A stretch of DNA of 6,992 bases, taken from NCBI GenBank assembly GCA_030597865.1, contig JAUVQZ010000150.1:1-6992 (forward strand). The letters run 5' to 3'. The stretch is from Pseudomonadota bacterium (lineage in GTDB: Bacteria > Desulfobacterota > Desulfobulbia > Desulfobulbales > SURF-16). Under the pieces are notes generated by a model. That model was not told the DNA's origin. It ran no database searches and saw nothing but the letters and a program-made list of their open reading frames with translations. Of this stretch, positions 1 through 4,889 are shown piece by piece. Numbering within the stretch: position 1 is the first letter of the stretch; each line of letters starts with the position of its first letter. The position numbers and the translations under genes were made by a program.

Positions 1-90
1 AACCCCCCATTTTTCAGCCATTTCACCAAAGGCGCTTTCCACGCCACGATGACCACCGGAAAACAACGTACATTTAGTCCTGTCAAGCAT
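1..90 (-). CDS. N-terminal fragment of a SLOG/Rossmann-like protein (runs off left edge)
   Basis: Only the first 30 codons are in the window; the rest lies beyond base 1. The ATG is the complement of 88-90, and a GGTGAG ribosome-binding site lies 5 bases upstream of it (complement of 96-101). The visible peptide begins MLDRTKCTLFSGGHRGVES and continues with an FGxxAExWGV stretch. A first beta strand ending in SGGxxGxxxxFGxxAExxG resembles the nucleotide-binding start of SLOG-superfamily Rossmann proteins (the fold of DprA and LOG proteins), usually reached through 'TLFSGGHxGAE'-type sequences. That family link is recalled from pattern, not shown by a search. A good promoter lies at 178-207 on the same strand, giving a leader of about 80 bases. 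The function cannot be stated from 30 residues. Confidence 0.7.
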   Translation of the reverse strand, partial: MLDRTKCTLFSGGHRGVESAFGEMAEKWGV

Positions 91-133
91 AGACACTCAC
101 CATTTATTTCAGGGAAAATAAAATTTAAATTGG

Positions 134-152
134 GGTGATGGACCCCATCACC
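134..152. repeat. Perfect 8-bp inverted repeat in the leader of the SLOG-like gene
   Basis: The arms ggtgatgg (134-141) and ccatcacc (145-152) are perfect complements around a 3-base spacer. The repeat lies between the candidate promoter (178-207) and the start codon, so it could be a hairpin in the 5' leader or an operator just downstream of the transcription start. It sits beside a 10-bp AT palindrome, aatttaaatt (122-131). The arms are seen; the role is inference. Confidence 0.5.
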
Positions 153-177
153 ATAGATCTGAGGCCAGGGGCAAAAA

Positions 178-207
178 ATTGTACAGGAAAACACGGCGCC
201 CTGGCAA
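178..207 (-). promoter_or_regulatory. Sigma70-type promoter for the SLOG-like gene
   Basis: On the minus strand TTGCCA (complement of 202-207) and TACAAT (complement of 178-183) are separated by 18 bases. Each box matches the sigma70 consensus at 5 of 6 positions. The predicted start is near 171, with an 80-base leader. The 7-bp inverted repeat gccaggg (164-170) / ccctggc (199-205) brackets the promoter. Its right arm overlaps the -35 box and its left arm lies at the start point, a place where a repressor could act. Confidence 0.5.
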
Positions 208-251
208 GGCCTAAAAGATTTTCCAATTAAAGGGTATCTTGAAAAACTAGA

Positions 252-437
252 TATTTCGGAGTCTGCGCTTACCTGTTCGAGGACAAGGATCGGTGAAAAT
301 AAAAAGCACCCCAAGGGTATTTCCTACGGGCACGCAGCATATTGGTCATATGCGAGCATTTTTATTTTCGAAGTCCGGGCTTATCTGCCGTGACGCAGTA
401 ATCAGGCAGGTAAGTGAGCCTGCGAGACTCCGAAATA
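252..437. repeat. Nested imperfect palindrome, MITE-like or structured-RNA element
   Basis: There are three nested levels. The 13-bp outer arms are tatttcggagtct (252-264) and its exact complement at 425-437. Just inside are 8-bp arms, cttacctg (268-275) and caggtaag (407-414). Next are the 11-bp arms gaaaataaaaa (295-305) and tttttattttc (359-369), which extend by a further GC pair across a one-base bulge. At the centre is a perfect hairpin, gcatat-tggtc-atatgc (337-353). The outer arms and the central hairpin share one midpoint (about 345), so the whole 186-bp unit folds back on itself, with an unpaired insert on the left side (about 308-333). There is no ORF and no obvious target-site duplication. 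This organisation fits a non-autonomous palindromic repeat or a structured non-coding RNA; the sequence does not decide between them. Confidence 0.55.
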
Positions 438-492
438 GCAGTTTTGCAAGGTAGCCTAAAGGGCTTGGCCAGCCTAAAACCAGCCGTAGATC

Positions 493-2520
493 TCAACCAG
501 CAGAGCCACGTCCGGAACCGGCCAATCCATCAACCAGCCCCATAAATTCATCTTTCACATACGGCCGGCCAATAGACCCATCAAAGAGGTTGCTGCGCAC
601 AAGATCCGGCTCTTTTTCCAGCGGTTCATCACCAACGGCCACCAGATAGGTATGCTGGCCGTTTAAGCGGGCAGCGAGCCAATCAACATCATAGCCAAGC
701 TCCGGCCTCGCCACCCCTTCGCCGTTTTCAAAGGCCCGGATATCCTTGGCAACCTCCCTGCCATCCAGCTCCGCCATATCCAGGGACAAAAAGACGGCAT
801 CATACTGGAATTTTGCCATGCAGCGTAATGCCTCCAGACCATTGGTAACATGCTTGACCCGGTGGCCAGCCTTGCCAAGGAGGTCCTGAACCACCCCTTG
901 CCAGCCACCATCACTATCCGCCAATAAGATATCCAAGGTCCTGGCCGAACCAGCGCCCAAAACCTGCTCCAGACCAGAGTCCGACCGGGCCCCGGGCAAG
1001 GACACCTTGCGCACGGGCAGGGAAAGGGTAAAAATACTCCCCTGGCCCACCTCGCTCTCCACGGTAATCTCACCCCCCATGAGCTTGGCAAGCTGATTGG
1101 AAATGGCCAGGCCAAGACCGGCGCCACCATACCTCCTGGTGGAAGAGGCATCACCCTGGGCAAAGGTGTCAAAGATGGTGAAAAGCTCCTCCTTGGCAAT
1201 ACCAATACCGGTATCACGCACCGTTATGACGGCAAGGGGCTGCCCAGAATCAGATTCCTCAAGGTGGCCCTGAATATCCACCGAACCCTTTTCGGTGAAT
1301 TTAACGGCATTATTGGCCAAGATAAGGAGAATCTGGCGCATGCGAACAGGATCTCCGCCAGGGATCCATGGCCCATCAACCACATCTACCTCCACGGCAA
1401 TGCCCTTTTGCCTGGCCTGCGTTCTGACAACCTCGGCAACGGCATGGATCAACTCTTTCATATCAAAGGGCTGGTCAACAAACTCCAGCTCACCCCCTTC
1501 AATTTTAGAAAAATCAAGGATATCATTCATCAGCCCCAGGAGAACCTCCCCGGCGCTCTGAATCCTGGCCATATACCTCTGCTGGACAGGGGTGAGCTTG
1601 GTCTCCAGGGCGAGACCGGTCGTGCCGACAATGATATTCATGGGGGTGCGGACCTCATGGCTCATGGTGGCCAGAAAATCTGCCTTCATTTTATTGGCGA
1701 CATCAGCCTGTCTCTTGGCCTTCTCCATCTCCTGACTGACAAAACCAAGCTGGCTGTGGGTCGCATAAATCTGGCGGGCAACGAGCCAACAGGTGACAAG
1801 AACCCCGAAAATTATCACCGCACTGCCGCCAATATCAATCTTGGTGTGATAGCTCTTGCGGCTCGAAATTTCCGCCTTGAGTCGTTCCAGATTTTTATGA
1901 CCCTGGTAATAGAGGCCATTGGCATTTTCATGGAGACGGACAAAGTAGGCGGAAGATTTTTTCAAGAAAATAACAATCTCCCCCCGGACATCCATCAGCG
2001 CCGCCTGATCGCCTGACCTGGTGAGGCTGTTCCGTCTGACGACCAGGGAGGCAAGGGTCTGCATACGCTGCTTGACCTCCAGAACCTTGGGCCTGAGATC
2101 AATGATTTCAAGGACATAGCCTTCATTATCATGGGGAACGTAGGTAATGGTCCGAACAAAGTCCGGCACCCCCTTCTCGTTTAAGCGGGTGGTGACCGAT
2201 AATGAGCCGCCATTTTTAAAAACAGTAAAGGCCTCCTCAATGTGGGCAAAAAAACCCTCGGTTCCCTGGCTGATCTTTTCCACGCTTCTGCTGTCGGCGG
2301 AGGTGGTCAAGAGCTGATAAAAATTACGCTCAACCTGGTTAACATTGGCGATAATCACCTCACCAATGGCAATGCGAGCTCTCTCATTTTCAAGCTCTAG
2401 ATCAAAGCTGGCCAGGAGTTTAGCAAAGGAGTAATGCACCGCCACCAGGAGGACAAAACCCGCCCCAAAGACACTGACAAGGCCAACGATATATCTCAGA
2501 ATAATTTTCGGGGATTTCAT
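493..2520 (-). CDS. Membrane hybrid sensor histidine kinase with degenerate receiver domain
   Basis: A 675-residue sensor kinase. Order of parts: transmembrane segment about 8-30; extracytoplasmic sensor region about 31-228, matching no domain I recognise; second transmembrane segment about 230-248; short coiled-coil linker 256-280 with no evident HAMP or PAS; HisKA with H-box FLATMSHEVRTPMN (phosphoaccepting His288); HATPase with N-box LANNAVKFT (401-409), G1 DTGIG (436-440) and G2 GGAGLGLAIS (465-474). These catalytic motifs are intact. A receiver-like domain (about 528-665) follows, starting ILLADSD, but the usual phosphoacceptor Asp is Ser579 and the conserved Lys before Pro is Arg652, so it is probably not phosphorylated. 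The gene starts 9 bases after the lipoprotein gene ends, with only a weak ribosome-binding site, which suggests translational coupling. The partner regulator is not in the window. The kinase call is firm; the signal is unknown. Confidence 0.93.
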   Translation of the reverse strand: MKSPKIILRYIVGLVSVFGAGFVLLVAVHYSFAKLLASFDLELENERARIAIGEVIIANVNQVERNFYQLLTTSADSRSVEKISQGTEGFFAHIEEAFTVFKNGGSLSVTTRLNEKGVPDFVRTITYVPHDNEGYVLEIIDLRPKVLEVKQRMQTLASLVVRRNSLTRSGDQAALMDVRGEIVIFLKKSSAYFVRLHENANGLYYQGHKNLERLKAEISSRKSYHTKIDIGGSAVIIFGVLVTCWLVARQIYATHSQLGFVSQEMEKAKRQADVANKMKADFLATMSHEVRTPMNIIVGTTGLALETKLTPVQQRYMARIQSAGEVLLGLMNDILDFSKIEGGELEFVDQPFDMKELIHAVAEVVRTQARQKGIAVEVDVVDGPWIPGGDPVRMRQILLILANNAVKFTEKGSVDIQGHLEESDSGQPLAVITVRDTGIGIAKEELFTIFDTFAQGDASSTRRYGGAGLGLAISNQLAKLMGGEITVESEVGQGSIFTLSLPVRKVSLPGARSDSGLEQVLGAGSARTLDILLADSDGGWQGVVQDLLGKAGHRVKHVTNGLEALRCMAKFQYDAVFLSLDMAELDGREVAKDIRAFENGEGVARPELGYDVDWLAARLNGQHTYLVAVGDEPLEKEPDLVRSNLFDGSIGRPYVKDEFMGLVDGLAGSGRGSAG

Positions 2521-2529
2521 CTTGTCATC

Positions 2530-3333
2530 TTATCTCTGCAGCGCCCCCTGGCCGGAAACTTCCTCAAGAAAGCCATACTTCATAAAAATTGCCTGGCCCG
2601 CGGGTGAAACCGCATGGAGCATGAATTTTTTGGCCAGCTCGGGATTTTTAGAAAATGAGAGCAGATTTAGGAATAGTTCCATCTTGGGCGCCACAGCATC
2701 GGGCAACAGCAGGACATCCATAAGATCCTTATTTTCGGCAAAACCTGCCGTGACCCGCCAGTTCAAAGCCAGGTCTAAACCATCCTCCACAATGCTCCTG
2801 CTTATATTGCGGGAGGCAGCGGCCAGGGCAATGCTACCCCTCACTACCTCCTCATAAATGCCGGCCTTCTCCAGGATGATCTGGGTGCACAGACCGATAC
2901 TGCTGCTCTCTGAATTACCGATGATCACCGCATACCTGTGATCTGCTAAACCCATGATATCGGTATTAATATTCTTTGGATTGCCCTTCTGGACAATCAG
3001 GGCCGCCTGGTTGTCACCGACATAGACATAGTCGGCAAGCAGCCCCTCAGCCAAATGGTCCCAACGGTATGTCGGCATCCCGGGCAGATAGAGGTCACCC
3101 TGGCGACTCAGCCCCAAACTCTGATAGAGATCCTCTGAACCACCCTGGATAATCGCCACCCGGCAGTTATGCATTTTTTCAAAACTGGCGGCGATCTCCT
3201 GGACCGGATACCTCATGGTGGTGCCGCAGTAGATCAACAGACGATCCAGGGCCTCATCTTCAGGCAACGGATTACCGCAGCCGCCGACAAGGGCCATAAT
3301 GAGAAAAAAAGACAAAAATGCACGAGGCTTCAC
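2530..3333 (-). CDS. ModA-like periplasmic solute-binding lipoprotein, partner of the histidine kinase
   Basis: A 267-residue exported binding protein when started at the GTG at 3331-3333. That start is preferred because AGAGGG lies 7 bases upstream (3341-3346) and translation then opens directly with a lipoprotein signal: basic MKPR, a hydrophobic run, and lipobox LVGGC with Cys19. An ATG 48 codons further upstream (3475-3477) adds a Cys/Gly-rich segment unlike a signal peptide and overlaps the promoter. The mature part has class II binding-protein features: LLIYCGTTM after strand 1, QGGSEDLYQSL, DLYLPG, and a C-terminal region with SPAGQAIFMKYGFLEE, typical of molybdate/tungstate-type (ModA) and related proteins. 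No ABC permease or ATPase gene is adjacent. Instead the kinase gene follows after 9 bases, so I infer a sensory rather than transport role. The ligand cannot be told; an oxyanion is the family expectation. Confidence 0.87.
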   Translation of the reverse strand: MKPRAFLSFFLIMALVGGCGNPLPEDEALDRLLIYCGTTMRYPVQEIAASFEKMHNCRVAIIQGGSEDLYQSLGLSRQGDLYLPGMPTYRWDHLAEGLLADYVYVGDNQAALIVQKGNPKNINTDIMGLADHRYAVIIGNSESSSIGLCTQIILEKAGIYEEVVRGSIALAAASRNISRSIVEDGLDLALNWRVTAGFAENKDLMDVLLLPDAVAPKMELFLNLLSFSKNPELAKKFMLHAVSPAGQAIFMKYGFLEEVSGQGALQR

Positions 3334-3340
3334 AGGGTGT

Positions 3341-3346
3341 CCCTCT
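3341..3346 (-). promoter_or_regulatory. Ribosome-binding site that sets the GTG start of the lipoprotein
   Basis: AGAGGG on the minus strand lies 7 bases before the GTG at 3331-3333. No comparable site precedes the upstream in-frame ATG at 3475-3477, where the bases belong to an inverted repeat. This decides the start in favour of the GTG. Confidence 0.7.
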
Positions 3347-3363
3347 GAAAAAAGTTTCTTTTT

Positions 3364-3393
3364 AGAATAGTGAATAACCAGTGGAGAACTCAA
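3364..3393 (-). promoter_or_regulatory. Promoter for the lipoprotein-kinase operon
   Basis: On the minus strand TTGAGT (complement of 3388-3393) and TATTCT (complement of 3364-3369) are 18 bases apart. Each matches the sigma70 consensus at 4 of 6 positions. The predicted start is about 3357, which leaves a leader of about 24 bases that just holds the AGAGGG site before the GTG. Confidence 0.45.
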
Positions 3394-3471
3394 GGTATTT
3401 CTCCCCCTACCACCTAGCAGACAAAGCACCCGGCAACAGGGCAAGCAGCCCCCTTCCGACCAAACCACCCT

Positions 3472-3514
3472 GGCCACCTTGAAGAAGGTGATTTTTCAAG
3501 GTGGCCTTTATTTT
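3472..3514. promoter_or_regulatory. Perfect 12-bp inverted repeat with T-rich tail, between divergent promoters
   Basis: The arms ggccaccttgaa (3472-3483) and ttcaaggtggcc (3495-3506) are perfect complements with an 11-base loop. On the plus strand they are followed by tttatttt (3507-3514), which looks like a rho-independent terminator. A smaller hairpin, cacctt-gaag-aaggtg (3475-3490), followed by attttt, uses the same left arm and would be mutually exclusive with it. No plus-strand gene ends here, and the next plus-strand promoter box starts at 3513. The repeat could therefore be an insulating terminator or a dimer operator (arm centres 23 bp apart, about two helical turns). Confidence 0.5.
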
Positions 3515-3542
3515 GACAACGGCAGAGACTCTTTACTATGCT
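3513..3542 (+). promoter_or_regulatory. Sigma70-type promoter for the amino-acid dehydrogenase gene
   Basis: A perfect -35 box TTGACA (3513-3518) is followed after 18 bases by TATGCT (3537-3542), which matches 4 of 6. The predicted start is near 3549, about 46 bases ahead of the ATG at 3595. The -35 box abuts the T-rich tail of the inverted repeat at 3472-3514, and two 11-bp direct repeats bracket the -10 box. Confidence 0.55.
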
Positions 3543-3558
3543 TTCCACAGAGACTCTT
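3523..3558. repeat. Two 11-bp direct repeats bracketing the -10 box of the dehydrogenase promoter
   Basis: The sequence cagagactctt occurs at 3523-3533 and again at 3548-3558, 25 bp apart. Each copy contains agagactct, a short palindrome with an odd centre. One copy lies in the -35/-10 spacer and the other at about the transcription start. This placement suits a repressor or nucleotide-sensing regulator; no protein is proposed. Confidence 0.45.
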
Positions 3559-3594
3559 CTTTTCTAAAACCTTTTTCGAGGCAGAAGAATACCC

Positions 3595-4704
3595 ATGGAC
3601 CTCTTTCCCCTCACCGATGACTTCGGGCCTCTGAAGATACTCCATATCCATGAGCCCTCTGCCCGGCTGCAGGCCATTGTCGTGGTGGACAATGTCGCCT
3701 GCGGCCCCTCCATCGGCGGGGTGCGCATGGCGCCGGATGTCAGCGTGGAGGAGGCCTGCCGCCTGGCCCGGGCCATGACCATGAAAAACTCGGCGGCCGG
3801 CCTGGCCCATGGCGGCGGCAAATCCGTGATCTTTGCCGACCCCAGGATGGCGCCAACGGCCAAGGAGAGGTTGATCAGGGCCTTTGCCTGCGCCATCAAG
3901 GACCTCCACGACTATATTCCCGGCCCGGACATGGGCACGGACGAGCTCTGCATGGCCTGGATGCGCGATGAGATTGGCCGCGCCGTGGGCCTGCCCCGGG
4001 AGATCGGCGGCATCCCCTTAGATGAAATCGGCGCCACCGGCTACGGCCTCAGCCACTGCGTGGACGTGGCCCTGGAGTTCTGCGATTTTGAGCTGGAGGG
4101 GGCCCGCCTGGTGGTCCAGGGTTTTGGCTCGGTGGGCAAGAACGTCGCCCGTTTTCTGGTGGAAAAAGGGGCGGTGCTGGTGGGGGTGGCTGATTCCGGC
4201 GGCGCCATCTTTCATAAAAGGGGCCTTGATGTCCAGCGCCTCCTTGCCCTCAAAGAGGAGGGCAGGGGCGTTACGGCATATGAGGGAGCCGACTGCTTTG
4301 CCAGGGAGGAGGTCATCAGCTTTGCCTGCGATATCTGGATTCCGGCGGCCCGGCCCGATGTTATCCACCTTGACAATGTTGACAGGCTCCAGGCCAGACT
4401 GGTGGTTTCCGGGGCCAATATCCCCTTCAGCCCGGAGGTGGCGGAAATCCTCCACAGTCGCGGCGTCCTGGTGATCCCCGACTATATCGCCAATGCCGGC
4501 GGTGTTATCTGTGCGGCGGTGGAATACCATGGCAGCACCCAGGCCATCGCCTTCCAGGAGATTGCCGAGAAAATAAAGTGCAATACCACGGCCGTACTGG
4601 AGGCCATGCAGGAGAAAAACATCCTGCCCCGCCAGGCCGCCGATGAACTGGCCGCCAACCGTTTACACAGGGCCATGGCAACCAGGCGCTGGGAGCTGTT
4701 TTAG
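3595..4704 (+). CDS. Leu/Phe/Val-type amino-acid dehydrogenase (Glu/Leu/Phe/Val dehydrogenase family)
   Basis: A 369-residue cytoplasmic NAD(P)-dependent enzyme that interconverts an amino acid with its 2-oxoacid and ammonia. The length fits leucine/phenylalanine dehydrogenases better than glutamate dehydrogenases (usually over 410). Catalytic residues: Lys64 in MTMKN, Lys76 in HGGGK, Asp112 in GPDMGTD. The Rossmann domain shows GFGSVG (176-181) and an acidic Asp200 at the end of the second strand, favouring NAD+. SGANIPFSPE (272-281) and IANAGGVI (298-305) are family hallmarks. The two residues that grip the side-chain carboxylate in glutamate dehydrogenases appear nonpolar: Ile40 in GPSIGG (Lys in GPYKGG) and Ala307 (normally Ser). 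I therefore infer a hydrophobic substrate. The ATG follows a weak AGAAG site, with GAGG further off. Neighbouring oxidoreductase genes fit onward conversion of the 2-oxoacid. The exact substrate is unresolved. Confidence 0.93.
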   Translation: MDLFPLTDDFGPLKILHIHEPSARLQAIVVVDNVACGPSIGGVRMAPDVSVEEACRLARAMTMKNSAAGLAHGGGKSVIFADPRMAPTAKERLIRAFACAIKDLHDYIPGPDMGTDELCMAWMRDEIGRAVGLPREIGGIPLDEIGATGYGLSHCVDVALEFCDFELEGARLVVQGFGSVGKNVARFLVEKGAVLVGVADSGGAIFHKRGLDVQRLLALKEEGRGVTAYEGADCFAREEVISFACDIWIPAARPDVIHLDNVDRLQARLVVSGANIPFSPEVAEILHSRGVLVIPDYIANAGGVICAAVEYHGSTQAIAFQEIAEKIKCNTTAVLEAMQEKNILPRQAADELAANRLHRAMATRRWELF

Positions 4705-4705
4705 C

Positions 4706-4775
4706 AAGGATGAAGGATGAAGGATGAAGGATGAAGGATGAAGGATGAAGGATGAAGGATGAAGGATGAAGGATG
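4706..4775 (+). repeat. Ten perfect tandem copies of the heptamer AAGGATG
   Basis: Ten uninterrupted AAGGATG units begin two bases after the dehydrogenase stop codon. Each copy carries a purine-rich AAGGA followed by ATG, and every ATG reads M-K-D-E-G-stop, so the array is a run of overlapping five-codon mini-ORFs rather than a coding extension. Two complementary heptamers (catcctt at 4844-4850 and 4865-4871) lie downstream, so the RNA could fold back on the array. Short perfect repeats like this slip during replication, so copy number probably varies between isolates. Confidence 0.9.
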
Positions 4776-4812
4776 AGCGTGTTGCATCGGGCCTGACGAG
4801 TCAAGATGTTTT

Positions 4813-4834
4813 GCAACTAACCAGTTGTTTTTTT
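4813..4834 (+). terminator. Weak terminator-like hairpin after the dehydrogenase gene
   Basis: The stem caact (4814-4818) / agttg (4823-4827), plus a possible G-U pair, closes a 4-base loop and is followed by seven T residues (4828-4834). The stem is short and AT-rich, so termination may be partial. Partial termination would lower expression of the downstream oxidoreductase genes relative to the dehydrogenase. Confidence 0.35.
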
Positions 4835-4889
4835 AGGGTTTTTCATCCTTGCCAATTCAGCCTTCATCCTTAACCCCTGGAGGACATGA

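Larger units (their letters stand above)
91..492. other. Gene-free stretch of 402 bases between the SLOG-like gene and the histidine kinase
   Basis: No convincing coding region was found on either strand. The part nearest the left gene (91-210) holds its ribosome-binding site, a promoter and two inverted repeats. The part at 252-437 holds a nested imperfect palindrome. The last part (438-492) holds two copies of agcctaaa (453-460 and 471-478) and no clear terminator for the kinase gene, which ends at 493. The items are listed separately. Confidence 0.7.

Noticed and set aside
281..400. Possible cobalamin-type riboswitch (GGTGAAAAT near 293, CTGCC near 385)
   Set aside because: The intervening conserved boxes are missing, the GGTGAAAAT bases pair with a distant arm of the palindrome instead, and the next plus-strand gene is over 3 kb away; the adjacent kinase gene is on the other strand.
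1264..2016. 250-codon plus-strand open frame inside the kinase gene
   Set aside because: It is antisense to an intact, motif-confirmed kinase and shows no recognisable domain; it is a shadow frame.
3334..3477. 48-codon N-terminal extension of the lipoprotein to an upstream ATG
   Set aside because: It would cover the predicted promoter and part of the inverted repeat, has no ribosome-binding site, and would bury the lipoprotein signal peptide in the interior of the protein.
4706..4775. CRISPR array
   Set aside because: The units are 7 bp and contiguous with no spacers; this is a simple sequence repeat.
4505..4816. Minus-strand open frame with repeated SSFILHP peptide
   Set aside because: It is the heptamer array read on the other strand, joined to a shadow of the dehydrogenase gene. 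A 7-bp repeat with no stop in that direction always yields such a peptide, and there is no ribosome-binding site.
4776..4870. Separate promoter for the oxidoreductase genes (TTGCAT near 4782)
   Set aside because: The best -10 at proper spacing (GATGTT) matches only 3 of 6 positions; too weak to annotate.
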